Source: Bacteroidota bacterium
GTDB lineage: Bacteria; Bacteroidota; Bacteroidia; Chitinophagales; Chitinophagaceae
DNA: 64,000 nt
Direction of reading: 5' to 3'
Assembly: GCA_029555415.1 (NCBI GenBank)
Contig: JAKPSI010000033.1
Span: 28,894 to 92,893, forward strand
The notes beneath the pieces are model-generated. The model saw nothing but the letters and a program-made list of their open reading frames with translations, ran no database searches and was not told where the DNA came from. Shown here in pieces: positions 25,201-34,502 of this stretch (the first letter of the stretch is position 1; the number at the start of each line of letters is the position of its first letter). The translations under genes were made by a program, and so were the position numbers.

Positions 25201-26761
25201 ATTGTTTGAAATAGGAGGTGAGGTGCTGGGGCTGATCGCTCAGTACGGCAAGCGGTACATCGGTTCCCATGGAGCCGATCGGTTCTTTGCCGTCGAGGGC
25301 CATGGGGGCGATGATCGTATCGAGGTCTTCAGTGGAATAACCGAATGCTTTTTGGTATTTGAATACCTGATCATGTTCCAGATGTGTGAACATGACGCGT
25401 GGTTCGGGTAATTCTTCCAGACGGATCTTGTATTTGTTGAGCCATTCGCCGTAGGGTTTACGGGAACAGATATCATGTTTCAGTTCATCATCGCTGATGA
25501 TGCGTCCCTGTTCCATATCCACCACGAACATCTTACCGGGCTGCAGGCGGCCTTTCTCAATGATGAGGGAAGGATCGATGGGCAGTACACCTGTTTCTGA
25601 TGCCATGATCACGCGGTCATCGGAAGTGACGCAATAGCGTGAAGGACGGAGACCGTTCCGGTCGAGTGTCGCACCAATGATCTTGCCATCCGTGAAAGAG
25701 ATCGAAGCGGGACCATCCCAGGGTTCCATGAATGCGGAATGGAATTCGTAGAAAGCTTTTTTCTCCGCGTCCATGTGATCGTTGCCGTCCCATGCTTCGG
25801 GGATCAGCATCATCATCACGTGGGGCAGGCTGCGGCCGGTCATGCTCAGCAGTTCGATCATATTATCGAGACAAGCAGAGTCGGATTGTTCAGTGCCGAT
25901 GATGGGCAGCAGCAGTTCCATATCTTCTTTGCTGAAGAAGGGAGAGGTGAAGCCATGCTCACTCGTCTTGAGCCAGTTCAGGTTACCCTGCAGTGTGTTG
26001 ATCTCACCGTTATGCGCGATGAAACGGAATGGCTGCGCGAGTTTCCAGGACGGGAATGTATTAGTGGCGAAACGGGAATGCACCAGACCGAATGCACTCA
26101 CCATTCTTTTATTGGAAAGGTCTGGGAAATAACTGCGCACCTGCATGCTGGTCAGCTGACCTTTATATACGATCGTTTTGTAGGAAAGAGACGCGATATA
26201 GAAACCGATGGGGTCCTTCTTCACGGTATCATTCACGGTGTGCGTGGCATAGTTACGCAGCACGAAGAGTTTGCGTTCGAATTCATCGGGGTTATTGATA
26301 TGGTCGGGGCAAGCGATGAAGACCTGTTCCATTTCGGGTTCCACGCGCAGGGCGGTGGGGCCGATATCTTCCGTATTGACGGGCACTTTACGGTAAGCGA
26401 GTACTTCGAGTCCGAGTTTTTCTGCGCAACGGTTGAAAATGTCGCGGCTTTCTTCCCGGAGACGGATCTCTTTGGGGAAGAAGATCATGCCGACACCATA
26501 TTTGCCGAAAGAAGGCAGGTGCACACCCAGGCGCAGGCATTCGTCGAAGAAGAACTCGTGCGGCATCTGGATCATGATACCGGCGCCATCGCCTGTATTA
26601 TTCTCACAGCCACAGGCACCGCGGTGCTCCATGTTCTCCAGTACGGTCAGTGCGTCGGAAATGATGGGGTGCGATTTGCTGCCTTTGATATTGGCAACGA
26701 AACCGATGCCACAGGCATCATGTTCAAATGAAGGATCGTATAAGCCGGTCTTGCCTGCCAT
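22244..26761 (-). CDS. gltB: Glutamate synthase large subunit
   Basis: The 1505-residue enzyme makes two glutamates from glutamine and 2-oxoglutarate. After a 16-residue leader the catalytic Cys17 opens the Ntn-type glutaminase domain ([14 protein letters not shown]). The central domain is followed by the FMN-binding synthase domain (QMAQ-like [20 protein letters not shown]) and the 3Fe-4S cluster segment [20 protein letters not shown]. A C-terminal beta-helix domain ([20 protein letters not shown]) closes it. Length is normal. It starts 135 bases after the ilvA stop; that spacer has no clear terminator, so read-through from the ilv operon is possible and would link glutamate supply to transamination by IlvE. 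Confidence 0.97.
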   Translation of the reverse strand: [1505 protein letters not shown]

Positions 26762-26896
26762 GTTTGCAGTGTTGTTTTATGATGAAAGAATACAATCGTC
26801 GTGGCAGCAAGCAATCGTCGGAAGTTACAATATAGCTTTCAGGAGGATAGGGGATCGGCGGGGTAATTTTCCACAATCGGGGTCGACTATTCCACG

Positions 26897-28153
26897 TTAA
26901 ATGAGATAACCGAACAACTGATCGTTCTTATTGATCTCGGCATACCCGATGCCGCTGTCATTCATCTTTTTCATGAGCAATTCATAATCCGAACGGCTCT
27001 TGAGTTCGACACCTACCAGGGCGGGGCCGTTCTCTTTATTCGTCTTTTGCATGTATTCAAACCGGGTGATATCATCCGTAGGACCGAGCACATTGTTCAC
27101 GAATTCACGCAATGCACCGGGGCGTTGCGCGAAGCTGATGAGGAAATAGTGTTTCAGTCCTTCGTACTGCAGGCTTCTTTCCTTGATCTCCTGCATCCGG
27201 TCGATATCGTTGTTGCTGCCACTGATGATACAGACCACGTTCTTCCCTTTGATCTGGTCCGTGTAATCATCCAGTGCGGCAACGGATAAGGCGCCCGCGG
27301 GTTCTACCACGATGGCGTCCTCGTTGTACAATTTCAGGATGGTGCTGCACACTTTACCTTCATTCACGAGGTGCATTTCATCCAGCACGTCGCGGCATAC
27401 AGCGAAAGTAAGTTCGCCCACACGTTTGACGGCAGCGCCGTCCACGAATCTTTCAATACTGTCGAGTGTCACCGGTTTGCCCGCTTCCAGTGCGCGTGTC
27501 ATGGATGGAGCGCCTTCGGGTTCGAGGCCGATGATCTTTGTTTTAGGTGAGTAGGTCTTGAAGTAAGTACCCACGCCGGCGCTGAGTCCGCCGCCACCCA
27601 CCGGTACGAACATGAAATCGATCAGGGGCAGATCCTCGAGGATCTCTTTGCCTACGGTTCCCTGTCCTTCGATGATGCGGGCATCATCAAAAGGCGGGAT
27701 GAAGGTCATGCCATTTGCTTCTGTGTACCGCTGTGCAGCCACCGAGCAATCGTCGAATGTATCACCCACCAGTTGCACTTCGATGTTGTTTTCACCGAAC
27801 ATGCGTGTTTGTGTCACTTTCTGGTTGGGTGTAATGATGGGCATAAAAACCACGCCCTTTATGCCCAGTTTCTTACAACTCCATGCGAATCCCTGCGCAT
27901 GATTGCCGGCGCTGGCACAGACCACTCCTTTGCGGAGTTGTTCCATGGGCAGCAGGCTCATCATGTTGTAGGCGCCGCGCAGTTTATAGCTGCGTACGAC
28001 CTGCAGGTCTTCTCTTTTGAGATATACATTGCACTGGTACCGGCGTGACAGACTGGGGTTGAGTTGCAGGGGCGTGCGGGTTACCACCTGCTCCAGCCTG
28101 GCGGCCGCGCTGTTGATATCCAGTTGAATGTTATGTGTGATCATTTTTTCCAT
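26897..28153 (-). CDS. ilvA: Threonine dehydratase (biosynthetic)
   Basis: The 418-residue PLP enzyme deaminates threonine to 2-oxobutanoate, the first step to isoleucine. The PLP lysine lies in REDLQVVRSYKLRGAYNMM. SAGNHAQGFAW and the phosphate-binding VPVGGGGLSAGVG follow. A single ACT-like regulatory domain occupies about the last 90 residues (KHYFLISFAQRPGALREFV), shorter than the two-ACT E. coli form. It is the last gene of the ilv operon, 5 bases after ilvC. Confidence 0.95.
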   Translation of the reverse strand: MEKMITHNIQLDINSAAARLEQVVTRTPLQLNPSLSRRYQCNVYLKREDLQVVRSYKLRGAYNMMSLLPMEQLRKGVVCASAGNHAQGFAWSCKKLGIKGVVFMPIITPNQKVTQTRMFGENNIEVQLVGDTFDDCSVAAQRYTEANGMTFIPPFDDARIIEGQGTVGKEILEDLPLIDFMFVPVGGGGLSAGVGTYFKTYSPKTKIIGLEPEGAPSMTRALEAGKPVTLDSIERFVDGAAVKRVGELTFAVCRDVLDEMHLVNEGKVCSTILKLYNEDAIVVEPAGALSVAALDDYTDQIKGKNVVCIISGSNNDIDRMQEIKERSLQYEGLKHYFLISFAQRPGALREFVNNVLGPTDDITRFEYMQKTNKENGPALVGVELKSRSDYELLMKKMNDSGIGYAEINKNDQLFGYLI

Positions 28154-28158
28154 GCGGA

Positions 28159-29292
28159 TCAGCCGATCGACTCCGACTTTAATGCTTGTTTACGGAATAC
28201 TTCCAGTGTGGAATTTGCGGGCTGCTCTGCTTTCGGAGCAGGGGTGGGCTGGTTCTCCGGACGCAGGCTGCGTACGGTTTTGCCGGCTTGCCACAGCTCG
28301 CTGTCGCGCAGTTCTTTCAGTTCCACTTCCAGTTTCTCACGATAGTCAGCCTTGCTGTTGCTGTCGATCGAACGTTGTGATTCTTTACCGGTAGCAACGC
28401 TTTCATACAGGTCGTTGAACACAGGCAGGGTGGCATCACGGAATTTCTTCCACCAGTCGAGCGCACCACGTTGCGCGGTAGTAGAGCAGTTGGCATACAT
28501 CCAGTCCATACCATTCTCTGCAACGAGCGGCATGAGTGACTGCGTGAGTTCTTCAACGGTCTCATTGAATGCTTCGCTGGGGCTGTGGCCTTTGGAACGG
28601 AGCACCTGGTATTGTGCGGCGAAGATGCCCTGGATGGCGCCCATCAGTGTTCCGCGTTCGCCGGTGAGGTCAGAGTAAACTTCTTTTTTGAAATCTGTTT
28701 CGAACAGGTAGCCACTGCCGACAGCGATACCGAGCGCGATAACGCGGTCGAATGCTTTACCGGTAGCATCCTGATAGATGGCGTAAGAACTGTTCAGTCC
28801 GCGGCCTTGCAGGAACATACGGCGGAGTGAAGTGCCTGATCCTTTGGGAGCCACCAGGAATACGTCCACATCCTTCGGAGGAACGATGCCTGTTTGTTCG
28901 TTGAAGGTGACGCCAAAACCATGAGAGAAGTATAATGCTTTGCCGGGAGTGAGGTGTTTTTGTACGGTCGGCCATAATGCGATCTGTGCCGCGTCGCTCA
29001 GCAGGTAGCAGATGATGGTACCGCGTTGCAGGGCTTCTTCAATTTCAAAGAGGGTTTCTCCGGGAACGAATCCGTCACGGATCGCTTTGTCCCAGGTCTT
29101 GGAATCTTTACGTTGACCTACGATCACGTTGATACCATTGTCTTTCTGGTTCAGCGCCTGGCCCGGGCCTTGTACGCCGTAACCGATGACCGCAACGGTT
29201 TCATTTTTCAGCACCTCGCGTGCTTTGCTGAGGGGGAATTCTTCCCGTGTTACAACGTTTTCTTCCGTGCCTCCGAAATTTAACTTTGCCAT
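28159..29292 (-). CDS. ilvC: Ketol-acid reductoisomerase
   Basis: The 377-residue enzyme isomerises and reduces acetolactate and acetohydroxybutyrate with NADPH and Mg. The Rossmann motif is VIGYGVQGPGQALNQ. Later blocks are LVAPKGSGTSLRRMFLQGRG, FKKEVYSDLTGERGTLMGA with catalytic Asp and Glu, and ANCSTTAQRGALDWWKKF. After about residue 335 the chain is a Pro/Ala/Lys-rich tail that looks non-catalytic. It lies 50 bases downstream of ilvN and 5 bases before ilvA. Confidence 0.95.
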   Translation of the reverse strand: MAKLNFGGTEENVVTREEFPLSKAREVLKNETVAVIGYGVQGPGQALNQKDNGINVIVGQRKDSKTWDKAIRDGFVPGETLFEIEEALQRGTIICYLLSDAAQIALWPTVQKHLTPGKALYFSHGFGVTFNEQTGIVPPKDVDVFLVAPKGSGTSLRRMFLQGRGLNSSYAIYQDATGKAFDRVIALGIAVGSGYLFETDFKKEVYSDLTGERGTLMGAIQGIFAAQYQVLRSKGHSPSEAFNETVEELTQSLMPLVAENGMDWMYANCSTTAQRGALDWWKKFRDATLPVFNDLYESVATGKESQRSIDSNSKADYREKLEVELKELRDSELWQAGKTVRSLRPENQPTPAPKAEQPANSTLEVFRKQALKSESIG

Positions 29293-29342
29293 ACTGTATT
29301 GTTTTTGGTTGAGTTTTAAATATTGAGTGTTTGTGATTTTGA

Positions 29343-29933
29343 TTACATGGTGAAGATCTCTTCGTTCTGTCCGAGGAATTCGTTCTCGACGAGTTCTTCT
29401 CCGGGTTCCTGTCTTTCGAACTGTCTCAGTTTTTCGTGGAAGCCTTCGCTGGCCTTGATGATGGCCACGCGTGCGCTGCGTACGAATTCGATGAGTCCGA
29501 GTGGTTCGAGGAATTTCACCAGGCGGTCCGTTTCTTCACGGTGACCGGTGGTTTCGAAAATGGTGTAGTCCTTGCGGATCGCTACAGCACGTGCGCCGTA
29601 TTCACGGAGCAGGCGTTCCACTTTCACTTTCTCGGCGATCTCGTCAGTAGAGACTTTATACAACGCGAGCTCCTGCCAAACGATCTCATCGCCGGTGTTG
29701 TAATAGGCTTTGAGCACTTCCACCTGCTTTTCGATCTGGCGGGCGAGTTTCTTGATCACCTCTTCGGTTTCATTCACCACGATGGTGAAGCGGTGAATGC
29801 CTTCCACTTCACTGGGTGAAGTGTTCATGCTTTCGATATTGATCTTACGGCGGGAGAAGATGATAGCGATCCTGTTGAGGAGGCCCACCTGATTCTCTGT
29901 ATACACCGTGATCGTGAATTCCTGTTTGCTCAT
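29343..29933 (-). CDS. ilvN: Acetolactate synthase small (regulatory) subunit
   Basis: The 196-residue protein begins with an ACT domain: FTITVYTENQVGLLNRIAII, then RRKINIESMNTSPSEVEGIH, which should bind valine. A second ALS-regulatory half follows (KDYTIFETTGHREETDRLVK). It should activate IlvB and confer feedback inhibition by valine. It starts 6 bases after the ilvB stop. The C-terminal acidic tail beyond about residue 165 is less conserved. Confidence 0.94.
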   Translation of the reverse strand: MSKQEFTITVYTENQVGLLNRIAIIFSRRKINIESMNTSPSEVEGIHRFTIVVNETEEVIKKLARQIEKQVEVLKAYYNTGDEIVWQELALYKVSTDEIAEKVKVERLLREYGARAVAIRKDYTIFETTGHREETDRLVKFLEPLGLIEFVRSARVAIIKASEGFHEKLRQFERQEPGEELVENEFLGQNEEIFTM

Positions 29934-29939
29934 GATGAT

Positions 29940-31679
29940 TTATTTAAGTCTGATTTCAGAAACACTGCAACCCTGCGGAACCATCGGAAAAACGTTGTCT
30001 TCCTTGCCAACGCTGACTTCCAGCAGATAGGCGCCGTTATGGTCCAGCATCGTTTTCAGCGCTGCTTTTAATGCTTCTCGTTTATCGGTAGCGAATCCAT
30101 CGATGTGATATCCTTTGGCCACCTGTACGAAGTCCGGGCTTTCAATGTCCACGAATGAATAACGCTTCTCGTTGAACAGTTGCTGCCACTGGCGTACCAT
30201 GCCGAGAAAATGGTTGTTCAGGATGAGGATCTTTATGTCCACTTTGTTTTGCATGACGGTGCCGAGTTCCTGGATGGTCATCTGGAAACCGCCATCACCG
30301 ATCACAGCGATGACCTGTCTTTCCGGTGCGCCGAATTTGGCACCGATCGCGGCAGGTAAGGCGAAGCCCATCGTACCGAGTCCGCCGGATGTGATATTGC
30401 TCCGGGTCTTATTGAAATGCGCGTAGCGGCAGGCGACCATTTGGTGCTGACCAACGTCGGTCACGATCACCGCATCTCCTTTCGTCAATTCATTCAGTGC
30501 CGCGATCACTTCAGCCATCGAAAGAACATCACCTTCCGGATTTTTTTCAGGATGGATACAGATCGCCTCTTCGTCTTTTTTGTATTTGTTGAAAGTATCC
30601 AGCCATTGCGGGTATACTTTCTGATCCACGAGTTTGGTCAGCAGCGGCAATGTTTCTTTGCAATCTCCCCAAACAGGAACAGTTGTCTTCACGTTCTTAT
30701 CGATCTCCGCCGGATCGATATCCAGATGGATGACCTTTGCCTGTTTGGCATATTTATCAAGACGGCCGGTTACACGGTCATCGAAACGCATACCTACCGC
30801 GATCAGGACATCGCATTCATTGGTAAGTACATTCGGACCGTAGTTGCCATGCATACCGAGCATACCCACATTGAGCGGGTGATCGGTGGGAAGGGCGCTG
30901 AGACCCATGATGGTCCAGGCCGCGGGGATACCGGCCTTTTCGATGAAGCGCAGGAATTCTTTCTCCGCATTACCGAGTACCACACCTTGTCCGAAAACAA
31001 CGAATGGTTTTTCCGCGGCATTGATCAGTTTCGCAGCTTCTTCCAGATATTCCTTTCTGACGATCGGCTTGGGACGATAGCTTCTGATATGATCACAGGG
31101 CGTGTACCCTTCGTATTCAAATTTCTGCAGCTGCGCGTTCTTGGAGATGTCGATCAGCACAGGGCCGGGACGACCGCTGCGCGCGATGTAAAAGGCCTTG
31201 GCCAGCACATGCGGCAATTCAGTGGCATCGGTCACCTGGTAATTCCATTTCGTAACAGGTGTCGTGATGTTGATCACATCCGTTTCCTGGAAAGCATCGG
31301 TACCGAGGAGGTGTGCGAACACCTGGCCGGTGATGCATACGACAGGAGTGGAGTCGATCATCGCGTCAGCGAGACCGGTTACAAGATTGGTGGCGCCGGG
31401 ACCACTGGTGGTGAAGACCACACCCACGCGTCCGCTGGAACGGGCATAGCCCTGTGCGGCGTGGATAGCGCCCTGTTCATGACGGACGAGTATGTGCTGC
31501 AATTTCTCGCGGTAATCATACAGTGCATCATAAATGGGCATGATAGCACCACCGGGATATCCGAATAAGGTATCCACTTTTTCTGCCAGCAGTGCTTTTA
31601 ACACGGCTTCAGAACCACTGATCGTTTCAGTCTTCGTCGGTGACGCAACCTTCTGCGGCTGTTGTAACGTGCTTTGCAT
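29940..31679 (-). CDS. ilvB: Acetolactate synthase large subunit
   Basis: The 579-residue ThDP enzyme condenses pyruvate with pyruvate or 2-oxobutanoate. The catalytic Glu is in [20 protein letters not shown] and the ThDP/Mg motif is [20 protein letters not shown] ending in ILNNHFLG. The FAD-binding middle domain is intact. The only usable start (ATG at 31679) lies inside the end of ilvD, giving a 53-base overlap in a different frame. The first 23 residues before [10 protein letters not shown] are a plausible, if poorly conserved, N-terminal extension. Confidence 0.95.
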   Translation of the reverse strand: MQSTLQQPQKVASPTKTETISGSEAVLKALLAEKVDTLFGYPGGAIMPIYDALYDYREKLQHILVRHEQGAIHAAQGYARSSGRVGVVFTTSGPGATNLVTGLADAMIDSTPVVCITGQVFAHLLGTDAFQETDVINITTPVTKWNYQVTDATELPHVLAKAFYIARSGRPGPVLIDISKNAQLQKFEYEGYTPCDHIRSYRPKPIVRKEYLEEAAKLINAAEKPFVVFGQGVVLGNAEKEFLRFIEKAGIPAAWTIMGLSALPTDHPLNVGMLGMHGNYGPNVLTNECDVLIAVGMRFDDRVTGRLDKYAKQAKVIHLDIDPAEIDKNVKTTVPVWGDCKETLPLLTKLVDQKVYPQWLDTFNKYKKDEEAICIHPEKNPEGDVLSMAEVIAALNELTKGDAVIVTDVGQHQMVACRYAHFNKTRSNITSGGLGTMGFALPAAIGAKFGAPERQVIAVIGDGGFQMTIQELGTVMQNKVDIKILILNNHFLGMVRQWQQLFNEKRYSFVDIESPDFVQVAKGYHIDGFATDKREALKAALKTMLDHNGAYLLEVSVGKEDNVFPMVPQGCSVSEIRLK

Positions 31680-33306
31680 ATTTATAGAGAATTCCTTTAT
31701 TGGCTTTTAATGCGGGCTGTTTCCATGCGGCTTTACGGGCAGCGATCTCCGCTTCCGTGACCTGCAGGGTCATTGTTTTCTTACTGACATCGATCTCGAT
31801 CTTGTCTTCGTCTTTTACAATGCCGATGAGACCGCCATCGAATGCTTCGGGCGTTACGTGACCTACCACGAACCCGTGTGTACCACCGCTGAAGCGGCCA
31901 TCCGTGATCAATGCAACGGATTTGCCGAGACCTGCGCCGATGATGGCGGATGTGGGTTTCAGCATTTCAGGCATACCGGGTGCACCACGCGGACCCACAT
32001 AACGGATCACCACCACATCACCGGCTTTGATCTTACCGCTGTTGATGCCGTTGATCAGATCATGTTCCCCATCGAATACACGTGCCGGGCCCGTGAATTT
32101 TTCACCTTCCTTACCGGAGATCTTGGCCACACTGCCGCCTTCGGCGAGATTGCCGTAGAGGATCTGCAGGTGTCCGGTTTGTTTCAACGGATTTTCGAGC
32201 GGACGGATGATCTGCTGTTTGTCAAAATCGAGATCAGGAACGTTCGCGAGGTTTTCTGCAATGGTCTTACCGGTAACGGTCATGCAATCACCATGCAGCA
32301 ATCCTCTCTGCAGTAAATATTTCATCACGGCGGGGATACCACCATACTGATGCAGGTCCTGCATCAGGTATTTACCACTAGGCTTGAAATCGGCCAGTAC
32401 CGGTACTTTATCACTGATGATCTGGAAATCATCTTGTGTAAAGGGAACATTCACACTTTTTGCCATGGCAATAAGGTGAAGCACAGCGTTGGTGCTGCCG
32501 CCGAGGACCATGATCACGGTAACGGCATTCTCGAATGCCTTGCGGGTCATGATGTCGGAGGGCTTGATATCTTTTTCGAGCAGGAGCTTAATGGCTTTGC
32601 CTGCATCAGCACATTCTTTTTGTTTCTCTTCACTCAGTGCGGGATTAGAAGAAGAATACGGCAGACTCATGCCCAGTGCTTCGATCGCGCTGGCCATGGT
32701 GTTGGCTGTGTACATACCACCACAAGCGCCGGCGCCGGGGCAGGAGTGTTGTACGATGCCTTTGAAATCAGCTTCGCTGAGTTGTCCCGCGATCTTTTGT
32801 CCGAGTGCTTCAAAAGCGGAAACGATATTGAGGTCTTGTCCTTTATAATGTCCGGGAGCAATGGTACCCCCGTACACCATGATGGCGGGGCGGTTGAGCC
32901 TGCCCATAGCGATGAGCGAACCCGGCATGTTCTTATCACATCCCGGAACCGCGATCAGTCCGTCATAATATTGTGCACCGCAAACAGCTTCAATGGAATC
33001 GGCGATGATATCGCGGCTGACAAGCGAATAGCGCATGCCATCGGTACCATTACTCATGCCGTCACTTACACCAATGGTATTGAAGATGAGTCCGACGAGA
33101 TCGTTCTGCCATACACCGGTCTTGATGGTTTTTGCGAGATCGTTGAGGTGCATGTTGCAGGTATTGCCATCGTAGCCCATGCTGACGATGCCTACCTGTG
33201 CTTTTTTCAGGTCTTCATCCGTGAGGCCGATACCATATAACATGGCCTGTGCGGCCGGTTGGGTCGGGTCTTGTGTGATCGTTCTGCTGTACTTGTTCAG
33301 TTCCAT
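31627..33306 (-). CDS. ilvD: Dihydroxy-acid dehydratase
   Basis: The 559-residue Fe-S dehydratase makes the 2-keto acids for valine and isoleucine. Cluster cysteines are in [11 protein letters not shown] and [33 protein letters not shown] and the C-terminal [20 protein letters not shown] complete the family pattern. The C-terminus ([17 protein letters not shown]) is normal, so the 53-base overlap with ilvB is genuine and not a late stop. It follows ilvE by a single base. Confidence 0.96.
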   Translation of the reverse strand: MELNKYSRTITQDPTQPAAQAMLYGIGLTDEDLKKAQVGIVSMGYDGNTCNMHLNDLAKTIKTGVWQNDLVGLIFNTIGVSDGMSNGTDGMRYSLVSRDIIADSIEAVCGAQYYDGLIAVPGCDKNMPGSLIAMGRLNRPAIMVYGGTIAPGHYKGQDLNIVSAFEALGQKIAGQLSEADFKGIVQHSCPGAGACGGMYTANTMASAIEALGMSLPYSSSNPALSEEKQKECADAGKAIKLLLEKDIKPSDIMTRKAFENAVTVIMVLGGSTNAVLHLIAMAKSVNVPFTQDDFQIISDKVPVLADFKPSGKYLMQDLHQYGGIPAVMKYLLQRGLLHGDCMTVTGKTIAENLANVPDLDFDKQQIIRPLENPLKQTGHLQILYGNLAEGGSVAKISGKEGEKFTGPARVFDGEHDLINGINSGKIKAGDVVVIRYVGPRGAPGMPEMLKPTSAIIGAGLGKSVALITDGRFSGGTHGFVVGHVTPEAFDGGLIGIVKDEDKIEIDVSKKTMTLQVTEAEIAARKAAWKQPALKANKGILYKYAKHVTTAAEGCVTDED

Positions 33307-33307
33307 G

Positions 33308-34222
33308 TTATGCTACGGCTAAGTTTGTGTTCAGATCCTGTTTCGAGTTGAAATCCTGTTCCATGACCTTTGCTTTATACGCGCGCTGGATCAGGGATCC
33401 GAGCGAGTTTTCCCATTGGAGGCGGAAGGGCACATCGTCGAGTGAAGCCAGTTCCACGACTTCCGCTGCGGTACCGCAATAGAAACCGCAATCGGCTCCG
33501 CGCATGTCATCCGGTGTGAAACGTGTTTCCTTTACGGGGATGTTCAGTTCATCACAGAGCTCCATAACGGTGGCACGGGTGATACCGGGAAGGATATTAC
33601 CTTTCGCGGGTGTAAAGAGCACACCGCCTTTTTCATAGAATACATTGGCACCCGGGCCTTCAGCAACAAAGCCCTGATTGTCGAGCAGCAATGCTTCATC
33701 GTATCCGTTGTCTTTTGCTTCCTGACAGGCGAGGATGGAATTCACATAATGTCCGCTCACTTTCGCTTCCATATAAAAGCCACTGGGATTGGGGCGGCGG
33801 AAGGAAGAGGTCTTGACGCGCATTTTATTGGCGAGATACCCATTGGTCCATTCCCAGGCTTCAATGGCCAGGTGGGATTCAATGCCTTTGGTGAGTGACA
33901 TGTTCGCGGAACAAACAACGATGGGGCGGATATAAGCGTCCGTGAAGTTGTTGCGGCGTAGTGTTTCGTAAGTAAGTTCAGTGAGTTCTTCCGTGGTGTG
34001 CGTGAACGGCATTTTCATGACCGATGCCGAATAACGCAAGCGGTCATAATGTTCTTTGGCTTTGAAGATCTTCGTGCCGCCGTTGATGGGGTAGGAACGG
34101 ATACCTTCAAATACGGAATAACCGTAGTGCAGCGACTGGCTGTACAGGTCGATATGGGCGTCCTTTGCTTTCACAAATTCGCCGTTGAAATAAATGATCG
34201 TGTTTTCGTTGTAATACATCAT
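33308..34222 (-). CDS. ilvE: Branched-chain amino acid aminotransferase
   Basis: The 304-residue fold-type IV PLP enzyme transfers the amino group of glutamate to the keto acids of Val, Leu and Ile. The PLP lysine is in [18 protein letters not shown], and the cofactor phosphate site follows in [10 protein letters not shown] and [13 protein letters not shown]. It opens the ilv operon. Two ATG codons in tandem (34222, 34219) precede it, 20 bases after the attenuator T-tract. Its glutamate cosubstrate comes from the GOGAT genes downstream on the same strand. Confidence 0.95.
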   Translation of the reverse strand: MMYYNENTIIYFNGEFVKAKDAHIDLYSQSLHYGYSVFEGIRSYPINGGTKIFKAKEHYDRLRYSASVMKMPFTHTTEELTELTYETLRRNNFTDAYIRPIVVCSANMSLTKGIESHLAIEAWEWTNGYLANKMRVKTSSFRRPNPSGFYMEAKVSGHYVNSILACQEAKDNGYDEALLLDNQGFVAEGPGANVFYEKGGVLFTPAKGNILPGITRATVMELCDELNIPVKETRFTPDDMRGADCGFYCGTAAEVVELASLDDVPFRLQWENSLGSLIQRAYKAKVMEQDFNSKQDLNTNLAVA

Positions 34223-34243
34223 CGTTTTGCTGTTTAGCGGGTA

Positions 34244-34272
34244 TAAAAAAACCCGCCTCTCGGGAGGCGGGT
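34244..34272 (-). terminator. Attenuator terminator of the ilvEDBNCA operon
   Basis: On the minus strand, ACCCGCCTC and GAGGCGGGT form a perfect 9-base stem with a 4-base CCGA loop (34251-34272), followed by seven T. It lies between the leader peptide stop and the ilvE start. GGAGGTGG near the end of the leader frame can pair with CCGCCTCC in its 5' arm (one G-T pair), giving a competing antiterminator. Confidence 0.88.
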
Positions 34273-34300
34273 TGTTATCGTTAGTTTCTGGAATTAAACT

Positions 34301-34399
34301 TTAAGCACCACCTCCTGATGAAGTATTGATAATAATAATGACCACCACAATAATGATTGCGGAAATAGCGGACACATTATATATCGTATTCTTCAACAT
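34301..34399 (-). CDS. Ile/Val-rich leader peptide of the ilv operon (new call)
   Basis: A 32-residue frame runs from ATG at 34399 to TAA at 34301. It reads MLKNTIYNVSAISA, then Ile-Ile-Ile-Val-Val-Val-Ile-Ile-Ile-Ile, then NTSSGGGA. Ten consecutive codons (15 to 24) call for Ile or Val, end products of the operon that follows. The last codons, GGA GGT GGT GCT, hold the antiterminator strand. If a ribosome stalls on the Ile/Val run, that strand is free to pair with the terminator's 5' arm and transcription continues. If it reaches the stop codon, it covers that strand and the terminator forms. This is the classical arrangement of ilv/leu attenuation. Leucine codons are limited to one. Confidence 0.85.
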   Translation of the reverse strand: MLKNTIYNVSAISAIIIVVVIIIINTSSGGGA

Positions 34400-34415
34400 G
34401 AAGGATGTATGCTTG

Positions 34416-34423
34416 TAAATATA
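34416..34423 (-). promoter_or_regulatory. Possible promoter -7 element for the ilv leader
   Basis: On the minus strand TATATTTA matches TAnnTTTG except for the last base, 17 bases upstream of the leader ATG. A T-rich tract lies around the expected -33 position. The predicted start would leave a very short untranslated leader. Read-through from leuB is the alternative source of transcripts. Confidence 0.4.
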
Positions 34424-34502
34424 CACCCGCCGCGTCAAAAAAAGAACTGCAGCAAGCAATTTATTCTATAGATATACGACCGATCGTTAGGAAAATGAAT
34501 TC

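Noticed and set aside
25739..26731. 330-codon open frame on the plus strand opposite gltB
   Set aside because: It lies wholly inside the conserved glutaminase half of gltB; the translation is His-rich with no family motif. It is a by-product of codon bias on the coding strand.
30417..31568. 383-codon open frame on the plus strand opposite ilvB
   Set aside because: It is fully antisense to a well-conserved gene; the product has no recognisable domain, signal or promoter.
32350..33240. 296-codon open frame opposite ilvD
   Set aside because: Same reason: it is antisense to conserved coding sequence, with His- and Gly-rich composition typical of shadow frames.
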